Origin: an uncultured Clostridia bacterium
GTDB lineage: Bacteria; Bacillota; Clostridia; Christensenellales; CAG-314
DNA length: 64,000 nt
Assembly (NCBI GenBank): GCA_947570215.1
Contig: CANOTO010000005.1
Location: 1 to 64,000, forward strand
Reading direction: 5' to 3'
This document shows positions 24,038 through 33,149 of the stretch, one piece after another. The position numbers and the translations under genes are program-made. The stretch's first letter is position 1. Every line of letters starts with the position of its first letter. The notes below the pieces were generated by a model. It was not told the origin of the DNA and made no database searches. It saw only the letters and a program-made list of their open reading frames with translations.

Positions 24038-26455
24038 ATGGCTAATTCGAGTACTTTGACTAAATCCAATATAAAGGATATGATCGAAAGCGCGTCTAAC
24101 AAGGCTTTCGGCGTATCCGCAATTGAACTGAATACTGTGCAGCTGTACAAATGCGTGGCTACCGTAGTGCGCGATATGCTGCTGGAAAAGCGTACCGCAT
24201 TCAACCGTCAGTACAAGGCGCGCGAACGCAAACGCGTGCATTATCTTTCTATGGAATTTCTTATGGGGCGCAGCCTCAAAAACAATCTGTTCAATATGGA
24301 GTTGGACGGCTTGTTTACGGAAACGCTCAAAAAGTATTACAAGGTAAATATCGACGACCTGTACGAATGCGAACCGGACGCAGGGCTTGGCAACGGCGGT
24401 TTGGGACGGCTCGCCGCATGTTATCTCGACTGTCTTGCCAAGGAGAACTATCCCGTTATGGGGCATTCGCTCCGTTTCGAATACGGTTTCTTCCAGCAAA
24501 AGATAGTAGACGGCTGGCAGACGGAGCTTCCCGATAACTGGCTTCCGGGCGGCGAAGTGTGGTTAAAGGATCGTCCCGACAAAATTCAAATCGTACGTTT
24601 CGGCGGCGAAGTCAAGGAGATATGGACGGACAACGGTCCCGTCTACGAACAGGTCGGCTGCGAAGAAGTGCAGGCTTTCCCTTACGATATGGTTGTGGAA
24701 GGCTACCGCGCAAACGCCGTGGGCGTATTGCGGCTGTGGTCCGCCCGCAATAATAAGCCATTCGATTTCCGCACTTTCGGTCAGGGCGAGTATTTCCGCG
24801 CGTTAGAAGAGCAGTCTGCCGCAGAGATGATAACCAAGGTGCTGTATCCCAACGACAATCACGAAGAAGGCAAGATCCTACGCTTAAAGCAGGAATACTT
24901 TCTCGTATCCGCGGCAATGCAGAACATAGTAGCCGACCATTACAGGCGTTACGGCAACTTCGACAATTTCGTCAATATGGTCGCCGTTCATATCAACGAC
25001 ACGCATCCGGCTTTGTGCGGACCGGAATTGATGCGTATTTTCGTAGACGAATACGGTATGGATTGGGACAAGGCTTGGAATATCGTTACGCAGATATGCG
25101 CATATACCAATCACACCGTGCTTGCCGAAGCTCTGGAAAGTTGGCCGGAATATATCTTTAAGAGACTGCTTCCGCGTATTTACCAGATTGTAGTGGAAAT
25201 AAACGAACGCGCCTGCAAGCGGTTTTTCGACAAGACGCACGATTTCAAGAAGGTTTCCGACCTTGCCGTTATCGCGTACGATCAGGTGCGTATGGCTAAT
25301 TTGTCCATTATATCTTCTCACAAGGTCAACGGCGTGTCCGCCCTGCACAGCGATATACTAAAGCGTCAGCTTTTCCGCGATTTTTATTCGTTGGAGAAAA
25401 ACAAGTTTACCAACGTTACTAACGGTATCGCGCACCGCAGATGGCTGTGTCAATCCAACACGGGGCTTACCGCTCTTATCAAGGATTTGATCGGCGACGG
25501 CTTTTTAACCGACGCGTCCGAGCTTACCAAGCTTAACGCCTATCTCGACGACGAAGAAGTTCATCAACAGATGTCAAAAATCAAGTTGGCAAATAAAAAG
25601 AAGTTCGCCGATATCGCAAGTAAAAAATTGGGCGTAAATATCGACCCGAGTACCCGTTTCGACGTACAAGTCAAGCGTTTGCACGAATACAAGCGCCAGC
25701 TTCTCAACGTATTGAAGATTGTGTCGCTGTATCACGACTTGAAGGAAAATCCCAATCTCGACGTTACTCCGCAAACCTTCATATTCGGAGCGAAGGCGGC
25801 GCCCAGTTATTACACGGCCAAGGAAGTTATACGGCTTATCTGCTGCATACAAAAGGATTTGGAATCCAATCCGAAAATACGCGAAAAGCTCAATGTCGTA
25901 TTTATGGAAAACTATTGCGTAACTATGGCGGAAAGCCTTATTCCCGCGGCGGAAGTTTCCGAGCAGATTTCTCTTGCCGGCAAGGAAGCCAGCGGCACCG
26001 GCAATATGAAGTTTATGATAAACGGCGCGTTGACGTTGGGAACTCTCGACGGCGCAAACGTCGAAATGAGCGAAGCCGTCGGTCGGGACAACATATTCAT
26101 ATTCGGTCTTACGGCGGAAGAAGTCGCCGACGTATGGGCTAACGGATACAACTCCACGGATTACTATTTCAAACTGCCCAGGCTGCGCGCGATAGTGGAA
26201 GATTTGAACGTAGGCTTTAACGGTACGACTTTTGAATCCGTTTCCAACTATCTGCTTCGCAACTATCCCATCGCCGACCCGTATATGTGCTTTGCGGATT
26301 TCGCGTCATATATGAGCTGTCACGAAAGAATGAACGAAACGTACAAGAACGTTAATCTGTGGAACAGAATGTCGTTGAAGAACATTGCCGAAGCGGGACG
26401 CTTTTCGGCGGACCGTTCTGTACGCGAGTACGCCGAAAAGATTTGGAGAATGTAA
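24038..26455 (+). CDS. glgP: Glycogen/maltodextrin phosphorylase
   Basis: This PLP enzyme releases glucose-1-phosphate from alpha-1,4-glucans. The 805 residues cover the whole GT35 family, including NGGLGRLAACYLD, VHINDTHPAL, VTNGIAHRRWL, VQVKRLHEYKRQLLN and the PLP-lysine region EASGTGNMKFMINGALTLGT. It has GGAG upstream. The TAA stop overlaps the following ATG by one base. Together with malQ it degrades linear and branched dextrins. Confidence 0.96.
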   Translation: MANSSTLTKSNIKDMIESASNKAFGVSAIELNTVQLYKCVATVVRDMLLEKRTAFNRQYKARERKRVHYLSMEFLMGRSLKNNLFNMELDGLFTETLKKYYKVNIDDLYECEPDAGLGNGGLGRLAACYLDCLAKENYPVMGHSLRFEYGFFQQKIVDGWQTELPDNWLPGGEVWLKDRPDKIQIVRFGGEVKEIWTDNGPVYEQVGCEEVQAFPYDMVVEGYRANAVGVLRLWSARNNKPFDFRTFGQGEYFRALEEQSAAEMITKVLYPNDNHEEGKILRLKQEYFLVSAAMQNIVADHYRRYGNFDNFVNMVAVHINDTHPALCGPELMRIFVDEYGMDWDKAWNIVTQICAYTNHTVLAEALESWPEYIFKRLLPRIYQIVVEINERACKRFFDKTHDFKKVSDLAVIAYDQVRMANLSIISSHKVNGVSALHSDILKRQLFRDFYSLEKNKFTNVTNGIAHRRWLCQSNTGLTALIKDLIGDGFLTDASELTKLNAYLDDEEVHQQMSKIKLANKKKFADIASKKLGVNIDPSTRFDVQVKRLHEYKRQLLNVLKIVSLYHDLKENPNLDVTPQTFIFGAKAAPSYYTAKEVIRLICCIQKDLESNPKIREKLNVVFMENYCVTMAESLIPAAEVSEQISLAGKEASGTGNMKFMINGALTLGTLDGANVEMSEAVGRDNIFIFGLTAEEVADVWANGYNSTDYYFKLPRLRAIVEDLNVGFNGTTFESVSNYLLRNYPIADPYMCFADFASYMSCHERMNETYKNVNLWNRMSLKNIAEAGRFSADRSVREYAEKIWRM

Positions 26456-28296
26456 TGCAATATGTCAAATACAACCCTGCGGACGAGTTTTACAAGTCGG
26501 TCGTGGGCGCTGTCGAAGAAAATGTCCGATTCGGAATAAAAATTCAACTGCGGCGTGAAGTCAACCCCGCCAAGGTAACCTTGGCTGTGTTTCGCGACGA
26601 CGGATTAAAACGCGAGTTTGTAATGTACAAGGAAGAAGGCGCGGACGGCTACGACAATTATATCGCCGACGTCAGCTTCGAAAAAGGCTTGTATTTTTAC
26701 TACTTTGTAATGGACGGCGTGTCATACGAGAAATATATCGGTATCGGTTCGGACAGACAGGCGTGCCTGTTTTACGACAATGTAAATCCTTACCAATTGT
26801 CAGTGTACTCTCAAAAATACGATACGCCCGTTTGGCTCAATAAGGGCGTAATGTACCAAATAATGGTGGATCGCTTTTGTAAAGTAGGCGAAACCGTCGC
26901 TACGGAAGACAAAATAATGCGCTCTTGGGGCGAGCAGCCTTTTTTCCGCGACGTAGACGGCAAGGTGCGCAACCGCGACTTCTTCGGCGGCAACCTAAAG
27001 GGTGTAACGTCTAAGCTCGGGTATCTTGCCTCTCTCGGTGTCAAGACAATCTATTTGAATCCCGTTTTCAAGGCGTATTCCAACCACAAGTACGATACGG
27101 AAGATTACGAAACGATAGACCCTATGTTCGGTACGGAGCAGGATTTTGCAACGCTTTGCGCCGAAGCGGACAAGCTTGATATCAAAATAATTTTGGACGG
27201 CGTATTCAATCACGTCGGTTCTACGTCTAAATATTTCAACCGCGGCAAAAAATACGGCGAAGGCGGAGCGTACAACGATATCGATTCGCCCTACCGCAGG
27301 TGGTTCAATATAGGAGAAGACGGCGGTTACGAGTGTTGGTGGAATTTCGAAACGCTGCCGCGTATTAACGCCGCAAGCAAAGAAGCGCAAAAGTATTTCT
27401 GCGGCAAGGACGGCATCGTTCCCCGTTGGCTCAAAGCGGGCGCGTCGGGTTGGCGTTTGGACGTCGTGGACGAGATTGCCGACTGTATGTTGGATAAAAT
27501 AGTCGCTTCCGCCAAGAAGCAAAAGCGCGACTGCGCAATTATAGGAGAAGTGTGGGAAGACGCTTCCAACAAGGTGGATTACGGCGTCCGTCGGCATTAT
27601 CTCGACGGCAGTCAGTTGGATTCGGTAATGAACTATCCGTTAAAGGACGGCATAGTAGAGTTTGTTCGCGACGGCAACGCCGACGCTTTGTATCGTGTGG
27701 CGTTCGATACCGTCAACAATTATCCGTCGTTTGTACGCAACAATCTTATGAATATATTGGGAACGCACGACACGGTGCGGATTTTGACGAATCTTGCAGG
27801 CGACCGTTTGGAAAACGCTTCCAAGGAGATTCAAGCTCATCGCAAGCTTGACGACAACGGTTACGCGCGGGGCATACGTCTGCTCAAGCTCGCCGTCGTG
27901 CTTCAATATACTATGTTCGGTTTCCCCTGCGTGTTTTACGGCGACGAAGTCGGGATGGAAGGCTACCAAGATCCTTTTTGCCGCGGCTGCTATCCTTGGG
28001 GACGGGAGAACAAGGAGCTTTTGGATTTTTACAGACGGATGGGAGAGTTAAGGCAAATGCCGGTTTTCTCCGACGGAGACTTCCGTCAGCTGCTGCACGG
28101 CAACGGAGCGTACGTCTTTTCCCGTTCGCACGTAGACAGTCAGACGAGCGTTTTAATAGCCGTAAATCGCGGCGGCGGCAATTTGAATTTACCGCTCGAT
28201 TACGTTTACCGCGATATGCTGACTGGCAGAACATACGCCGGAAGCTGCTCCGTAGAGCCGTGCGGCTTCGTAATTCTCTGCCGAGTAAAAAAATAG
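26455..28296 (+). CDS. GH13 alpha-amylase family glycosidase (neopullulanase/cyclomaltodextrinase type)
   Basis: The 613-residue enzyme has an N-terminal beta-sandwich domain (about 1-125) typical of GH13_20-like enzymes and a catalytic barrel with all four conserved regions: DGVFNHVG, GWRLDVVDEI (nucleophile Asp), AIIGEVWED (general acid) and GTHDTVRIL. No signal peptide is present, so it acts on intracellular dextrins. ATG 26455 overlaps the glgP stop; the frame extends upstream inside glgP and is not used. It closes the operon ahead of a strong terminator. Exact specificity cannot be set from sequence alone. Confidence 0.9.
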   Translation: MQYVKYNPADEFYKSVVGAVEENVRFGIKIQLRREVNPAKVTLAVFRDDGLKREFVMYKEEGADGYDNYIADVSFEKGLYFYYFVMDGVSYEKYIGIGSDRQACLFYDNVNPYQLSVYSQKYDTPVWLNKGVMYQIMVDRFCKVGETVATEDKIMRSWGEQPFFRDVDGKVRNRDFFGGNLKGVTSKLGYLASLGVKTIYLNPVFKAYSNHKYDTEDYETIDPMFGTEQDFATLCAEADKLDIKIILDGVFNHVGSTSKYFNRGKKYGEGGAYNDIDSPYRRWFNIGEDGGYECWWNFETLPRINAASKEAQKYFCGKDGIVPRWLKAGASGWRLDVVDEIADCMLDKIVASAKKQKRDCAIIGEVWEDASNKVDYGVRRHYLDGSQLDSVMNYPLKDGIVEFVRDGNADALYRVAFDTVNNYPSFVRNNLMNILGTHDTVRILTNLAGDRLENASKEIQAHRKLDDNGYARGIRLLKLAVVLQYTMFGFPCVFYGDEVGMEGYQDPFCRGCYPWGRENKELLDFYRRMGELRQMPVFSDGDFRQLLHGNGAYVFSRSHVDSQTSVLIAVNRGGGNLNLPLDYVYRDMLTGRTYAGSCSVEPCGFVILCRVKK

Positions 28297-28318
28297 TTAT
28301 TTTTTCGCGTAAAATTTT

Positions 28319-28353
28319 ACGCGTTCCGCCGAAGAGCGGAACGCGTTTTTTTT
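28319..28353 (+). terminator. Intrinsic terminator of the glycogen operon
   Basis: ACGCGTTCCGC (28319-28329) pairs with 28336-28346, followed by eight T. Confidence 0.92.
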
Positions 28354-28395
28354 GCACAATTTTTACAAGCTTCCCGCAAAGTTAACGCTAAATCA

Positions 28396-28424
28396 TTGAC
28401 ATATTTTGTCGTAACCGCTATATT
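28396..28424 (+). promoter_or_regulatory. Promoter of the YitT gene pair
   Basis: TTGACA (28396-28401), 17-base spacer, TATATT (28419-28424). Confidence 0.8.
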
Positions 28425-28484
28425 ATTTTTTATAATGCTTTTTACGTTACGCAGCGCGTTTCTGCGATAATAGAAGGGGTTTTT

Positions 28485-29417
28485 GTGAAGAAACTAACGG
28501 GAAAACAAGTCGGACGATTTTTTTACGAGTACGGCGTTATAACTATCGCAGGGATACTCAACGCTATATCCCTTTTTTGCTTCGTAGACCCGTCACACCT
28601 AATTGCCGGCGGAGTAAGCGGTTTGTCGTCCGCGGCGGCGTATATCGTCTGCGAATTTGTGGGACAAGACGCTTTTAACATAGTCAAGTGGATAATTTAT
28701 TTTATACTCAACGCGCCGTTGCTTATATGTTCTCTTATATTTTTGCGCGGAGATTTCACCTTTAAGACGATTTGGTCTACAATCGTGTGTACGGCGTTCG
28801 GTTTTCTTTTTTCTGCGTACCTTCCGCAAAGTTTTCAGTTTTCCGATTCGAAGATTATCGCAGTCATATTCGGCGGTATTATGATTGGCTATTCCATGTT
28901 TATCGCCAGCGAATTTAACGGCAGCAACGGCGGTACGGAGATTATAGCTAAAATAGTAGCAAAGAAGAAACCGGGCACAGACCTGTCCAACGTAATATTT
29001 ATAGCCAACTTCGTAATTATGATTGCAGGCTGTGTCGTAGTTATGATAATCAAGCATCAGCGCTTGGGCGTGGCTGTTTACTCGCTTATTTACATTCTTA
29101 TGGGTTCCAACGTTATGGGAATGTTAAAGCGCGGTTTCAACCATCCGCAGAAGTTCCTTATAGTAACTACTCGGTACGACGAGCTGTCGGCGGAAATCAC
29201 CGCGGCGTTCAAGCGCGGGCTGTCGTATATTGACGTTGAGAAAACTCGCGCGGACAGCGGCGACCGCCGTATAATTGCTGTAATCGTGCAGTACCGTCAG
29301 GCTCATAGACTCAAACGCTTAATAAAAAAAATCGACCCCAACGCATTTACTATCGTCAAGGACGTACACGACGTATTTTCCAGACCGCTGTTCAACAGGA
29401 GCTATAAAACGAAATGA
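28485..29417 (+). CDS. YitT family membrane protein (first of a pair)
   Basis: The 310-residue protein starts at GTG 28485 with GAAGGGG upstream. It has five to six transmembrane helices with the family motifs LIAGGVSGLSSAAAYIV and NGSNGGTEIIAKIV, then a cytoplasmic DUF2179 domain (about 215-300) with SYIDVEKTRADSGDRRIIAVIV. YitT proteins are widespread in Firmicutes and their transport or sensing role is not settled. It overlaps the second paralogue by ATGA. Confidence 0.88.
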   Translation: MKKLTGKQVGRFFYEYGVITIAGILNAISLFCFVDPSHLIAGGVSGLSSAAAYIVCEFVGQDAFNIVKWIIYFILNAPLLICSLIFLRGDFTFKTIWSTIVCTAFGFLFSAYLPQSFQFSDSKIIAVIFGGIMIGYSMFIASEFNGSNGGTEIIAKIVAKKKPGTDLSNVIFIANFVIMIAGCVVVMIIKHQRLGVAVYSLIYILMGSNVMGMLKRGFNHPQKFLIVTTRYDELSAEITAAFKRGLSYIDVEKTRADSGDRRIIAVIVQYRQAHRLKRLIKKIDPNAFTIVKDVHDVFSRPLFNRSYKTK

Positions 29418-30388
29418 AAAAAGCTTTTTGGTACAATTTCAAACAACTTCTTGTTATACTTCTTGCCAGTCTTGCAACGGCGGTGTCAATCGAGCTGTTG
29501 CTTTTGCCCAGCAACGTCGTATGCGGCGGAGCCTTGGGCGTCGCCGGAATTTTGGATATTCTGCTTACGGGTACCGACCCTGCAAAATGGTTTATGTCCG
29601 TCGGCATTTGGCTTATCGTTGCCAATTTTCCCATTATAATAAGTACGTTTTTCTTTTTCCGCAAGCGTTTTGCAATCAAAACTATGCTTTACGTACTGTT
29701 TCTCGGCGCGGAGCTTATCGTATTCCGCGTGTGCAACCTTTCGGAAGTTTTCAAGCATGTAATGGTTGCGGAAGGGGAAGAAATGGACAAGGTGCTGTAC
29801 GTTCTTCTCGGCGGCGCGCTGCACGGCGTTTCGCTTCCGCTGATGCTGTCCGTCAACGCGTCCACGGGCGGCAGCGATATAGTAGGACTTATTGCTCAAA
29901 GGCACACCAAGAAGAGTGGCAGCGACGCAATGCGGGTAATACTTGCCACCAATGTAGGTATAGTGCTTTTGTCCGCCGTAGCGTATTACATAGTAACCCG
30001 CAGCGGTGAAGAAGCAATAAATATGTTCGTATATTCCGTCGCGGCAATGTTTATAGGCGAAATAGTGCAAGAAACTATATTTAAGGGATTTTCTGCGGCG
30101 GTAGAGCTGGAAGTAACCACCGAAAAACCGATAGAAATGTCTCAAGCGCTGCAAAACGAGCTAAAACACGGTACGACGACGGTCAAGGTCGTAGGCGGTT
30201 ATTCTCATAAGGAAAAGAATATGGTGCTGTGTATAATCAACAAAAGACAGCTTACTCGCGCTCGGCGCATAATAAGCCAAGTTGACCCGTCGGCGTTCGC
30301 CTATGTTGAAAACGTCAGGGAAGTCATAGGTATGGGCTTCGCCAACAAAGAAATGGAAATGGAAGAAAATCATGAAGCGGACAAGTAA
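29414..30388 (+). CDS. YitT family membrane protein (second of a pair)
   Basis: The 324-residue product is a paralogue of the preceding gene: membrane half with VVCGGALGVAGILDILL and NASTGGSDIVGLIA, then a DUF2179 domain with TTVKVVGGYSHKEKNMVLCII. The four-base overlap and matching architecture suggest that the two form a hetero-oligomer or arose by tandem duplication followed by marked divergence. A + strand hairpin terminator follows. Confidence 0.88.
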   Translation: MKKAFWYNFKQLLVILLASLATAVSIELLLLPSNVVCGGALGVAGILDILLTGTDPAKWFMSVGIWLIVANFPIIISTFFFFRKRFAIKTMLYVLFLGAELIVFRVCNLSEVFKHVMVAEGEEMDKVLYVLLGGALHGVSLPLMLSVNASTGGSDIVGLIAQRHTKKSGSDAMRVILATNVGIVLLSAVAYYIVTRSGEEAINMFVYSVAAMFIGEIVQETIFKGFSAAVELEVTTEKPIEMSQALQNELKHGTTTVKVVGGYSHKEKNMVLCIINKRQLTRARRIISQVDPSAFAYVENVREVIGMGFANKEMEMEENHEADK

Positions 30389-30415
30389 ACGGACGAATAT
30401 TCTTTAATAAAGTTT

Positions 30416-30447
30416 TTAGGGGATGCGGCTATTGCCGCAGCCCCTAA
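30416..30447 (+). terminator. Terminator of the YitT pair
   Basis: TTAGGGG and TGCGGC (30416-30429, one unpaired A) pair with GCCGCA and CCCCTAA (30434-30447), followed by a T-rich stretch. Confidence 0.75.
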
Positions 30448-30502
30448 TTTGTCTTTTGTTATGTACAAGAAGTCAGGCTGCTACGCCCGTTCGTCAGCGA
30501 CC

Positions 30503-30721
30503 CTATTTGCAGTCGCCGCCGATTTTAAGTCCGCCGCAGCACACGAGCAAGGCTATAATGAGAATCAAGCAACAAGGATTTACGTTGAGGTTGAAGTTTC
30601 TCATTTTTCCGCCGCAACAACACAAAAACAGGATTATAAGTAAAATCCAAGTGCAGTTGCAACCGCCGAAGCAGCCGCCGTGTTCGCCGCATCCGCCGTC
30701 GTTAAACATACCGTTGAACAT
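30503..30721 (-). CDS. Small Gly/Cys-rich hydrophobic protein
   Basis: The 72-residue product contains Gly/Cys-rich blocks (GGCGEHGGCFGGCNC, LCCCGG, LVCCGG) alternating with hydrophobic segments WILLIILF and CLILIIALLV. The start has an excellent GGAGGT site (30732-30727), which favours a real gene on the minus strand. No family is confidently recognised. It resembles small Cys-rich membrane or envelope proteins seen in Clostridia, and a spore-coat or metal-binding role would be speculation. It stands alone between + strand genes. Confidence 0.68.
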   Translation of the reverse strand: MFNGMFNDGGCGEHGGCFGGCNCTWILLIILFLCCCGGKMRNFNLNVNPCCLILIIALLVCCGGLKIGGDCK

Positions 30722-30732
30722 AGTTTACCTCC

Positions 30733-31132
30733 ATTCGCCGTGTCGGCTCTCGTATTCGACTTAACTAAGTCTGTTTCACAATATGGTTTTTTCTAAAAAA
30801 GTGTTACTCGCTCGCATGTATACGTTTTTACTTCGTTTCGCCGCTTTGCGGCTCAAATGCGAAAAACTGACACCCACTCGCCCGTTATGTTAAACGGATA
30901 ACATATAGGAACAGCCGCTCGCGTATTCGCACGTAAACGAGTAAGCTGCCGGCATAGCCTTTGCTCTCGCCGGCCGCTCAAACATCGTATTATATTGTTT
31001 AACCGAGCGAAGCAAACGTAGCAATACGGCAATTCTCGATAGTATTACTGTACGTCCTTAGCAGAGCCGCGGTATTTGCGGCAAATGTTAAAATAACTGT
31101 TGCAAAATTACATTGACTTGCTTTCTACTTGC
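30733..31132. other. Intergenic region without a recognised gene
   Basis: About 400 bases between the minus-strand Gly/Cys-rich gene and the MATE promoter. It contains small inverted repeats such as GCCGC-TTT-GCGGC (about 30840) but no credible coding frame, tRNA or known RNA motif was seen. Confidence 0.5.
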
Positions 31133-31161
31133 TTGACATTAAATTTTTAATCGGTTAAGAT
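31133..31161 (+). promoter_or_regulatory. Consensus promoter of the MATE gene, leaderless spacing
   Basis: TTGACA (31133-31138), 17-base spacer, TAAGAT (31156-31161). The MATE ATG at 31168 begins six bases after the -10, where transcription should start. Confidence 0.8.
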
Positions 31162-31167
31162 ATAGCA

Positions 31168-32583
31168 ATGCAAGTTCAATTGTCCGATCACTTTACGTAT
31201 AAGCGGCTGCTGCGTTTTGTTCTAAGCCCCGTTCTAATGATGATTTTTACATCCGTCTACTCTGTAATAGACGGACTTTTCGTATCTAATTATGTGGGCG
31301 AATTGCAGTTCGCGGCGTTGAATTTTATTTATCCCGTAATTATGGTATTGGGCGCGGTGGGCTTTATGTTTGGCGCGGGCGGCACGGCGATAGTGTCCAA
31401 AACTCTCGGCGAAGGGCACAAAACGCACGCCAACCGTTACTTTACCTTGGTGGTAATAGTAACGGCGGCTTGCGGCGCGGTATTGGCGGTTATCGGAATA
31501 TTTACCATTCGATATATCGCATTGCTTATGGGCGCCACGGACGATATGTTAGAGTACTGCGTGCAGTACGCGACAATTATACTAATAGCTTTGCCATGCT
31601 TTATGCTGCAAAACTTGTTTCAAAGCTTTTTTATAACTGCGGAAAAACCCAAGCTCGGTTTTATATTTACCGTTGCAAGCGGCATTGCCAACATTATTAT
31701 GGACGCGATGTTCGTTGCGGTATTCAAAATGGGCATTAGGGGCGCGGCTTTGGCCACGGCAATCAGTCAAACTATCGGCGGACTTGCGCCTATCATTTAT
31801 TTCGCGTGCAAGAACAAGAGTTTGCTTCGGTTTACCAAACCCAAGTGGTACGGCCGAATCGTCGCAAAATCCTGCGTTAACGGTTCGTCGGAGCTGTTGG
31901 GTAATATCGCAATGTCGTTGGTATCTATGATATACAACGCCAAATTATTGGACATTGCCGGACGCAACGGCGTGTCTGCTTTCGGCGTTATAATGTACGT
32001 TCAGTTTATCTTTGTGGCTATTTTTATAGGCTACTGTATAGGCACTGCGCCCATTGTCGGCTACAACTTCGGCGCTCAAAATAAGGAAGAGCTGCGTAAT
32101 ATCTTCAAAAAATCCATGATAATTATTTCCGTTGTCGCAGTATGTATGGTGGCGCTTGCCGAAGGTCTTGCGGACGTTATATCGCTGTTGTTCTTTAACG
32201 GTAAGTCAATAGATACAGACGGTATGACGGCGGAAGAAATAGCCGCCGCATTAGAACGGCTGGAAGTTCTCGGGGAAATGACTGCCGACGGACTGCGGCT
32301 GTATTCGGTATGCTTCCTGTTCGCAGGCTTCAATATGTTCTGTTCGTCCTTTTTTACCGCTCTCAACAACGGGCTTATATCGGCGGTTTCGTCCTTTGCG
32401 CGGACGCTGGTATTTCAAATTGTATGTATATTCGTCCTGCCGATAATATGGGGGCTCAACGGCGTATGGTTGGCTACCGTAGTTGCGGAAGGCTTGACTG
32501 TCATTCTTACCGTTGTGCTGTTTGCCGTCAACAACCGAAGGTACGGATATGTCAAAACAAAAAACCAAACGCCGACCGCATAG
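31168..32583 (+). CDS. MATE family efflux transporter
   Basis: The 471-residue membrane protein has about twelve helices in two halves, starting with the cytoplasmic stretch SDHFTYKRLLRFVLSPV and the family segment SVYSVIDGLFVSNYVG. MATE carriers export cationic drugs or metabolites in exchange for Na+ or H+; the substrate is unknown. A charged insertion (about 346-375) lies in the second half. There is no Shine-Dalgarno sequence; the mRNA is predicted to be leaderless. A downstream promoter starts the next gene. Confidence 0.9.
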   Translation: MQVQLSDHFTYKRLLRFVLSPVLMMIFTSVYSVIDGLFVSNYVGELQFAALNFIYPVIMVLGAVGFMFGAGGTAIVSKTLGEGHKTHANRYFTLVVIVTAACGAVLAVIGIFTIRYIALLMGATDDMLEYCVQYATIILIALPCFMLQNLFQSFFITAEKPKLGFIFTVASGIANIIMDAMFVAVFKMGIRGAALATAISQTIGGLAPIIYFACKNKSLLRFTKPKWYGRIVAKSCVNGSSELLGNIAMSLVSMIYNAKLLDIAGRNGVSAFGVIMYVQFIFVAIFIGYCIGTAPIVGYNFGAQNKEELRNIFKKSMIIISVVAVCMVALAEGLADVISLLFFNGKSIDTDGMTAEEIAAALERLEVLGEMTADGLRLYSVCFLFAGFNMFCSSFFTALNNGLISAVSSFARTLVFQIVCIFVLPIIWGLNGVWLATVVAEGLTVILTVVLFAVNNRRYGYVKTKNQTPTA

Positions 32584-32600
32584 TCGGCGTTTTTTTCTTG

Positions 32601-32629
32601 TTGCTAAACTGCGCTGTTTGTTGTATACT
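32601..32629 (+). promoter_or_regulatory. Promoter of the DNA-deoxyinosine glycosylase gene, leaderless spacing
   Basis: TTGCTA (32601-32606), 17-base spacer, TATACT (32624-32629). The ATG at 32636 lies six bases downstream. Confidence 0.72.
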
Positions 32630-32635
32630 TATTAT

Positions 32636-33115
32636 ATGAAGGACGAATCGCAAGTTTTTCATGGCTTCCCGCCTTTGTACGACTGTAACAGCAAAATACT
32701 AATTCTCGGCAGTTTTCCCGGCGTTAAGTCGCGGGAAGCTTCGTTTTACTACGGAAACAAACAAAACCGTTTTTGGAAAACGCTTTCGGAATACTACGGT
32801 ATGTCGGCAGACACGGTTGAAGACAAAAAGAGACTCTGTCTTTCCAACGCAATAGCACTGTGGGATATAGTGGATTGCTGCCGCATAGTCGGCTCGATGG
32901 ATGCGGATATCCGCGACTATACGCTTGTAGACTTAACTCGGGTGCTAAGCCGCGTTACTATAGTCAAGATACTTTGTAACGGAGCAAAAGCCTATCAGCT
33001 TACAAAGTCTTGTTACAAGGGGGATTTACCTGTTATAAAAATGCCGTCTACAAGCCCCGCCAATGTGTCTTTTAACAAACGTATTTGGTTTGACAATTTA
33101 TATCTCGGCAATTAA
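32636..33115 (+). CDS. DNA-deoxyinosine glycosylase (UDG family 6, HDG type)
   Basis: This base-excision enzyme removes hypoxanthine from DNA in the characterised HDG family. The 159 residues contain the family opening HGFPPLYDCNSKILILGSFP, the motif FYYGNKQNRFWK and the C-terminal PSTSPANVSFN. ATG 32636 fits the family N-terminus; the frame extends upstream into the MATE gene but is not used. No ribosome binding site is visible. It is followed after 34 bases by an HD hydrolase gene. Confidence 0.88.
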   Translation: MKDESQVFHGFPPLYDCNSKILILGSFPGVKSREASFYYGNKQNRFWKTLSEYYGMSADTVEDKKRLCLSNAIALWDIVDCCRIVGSMDADIRDYTLVDLTRVLSRVTIVKILCNGAKAYQLTKSCYKGDLPVIKMPSTSPANVSFNKRIWFDNLYLGN

Positions 33116-33149
33116 CGGCAGAGCCGTTTAACTAATATAAGGAGTTACT

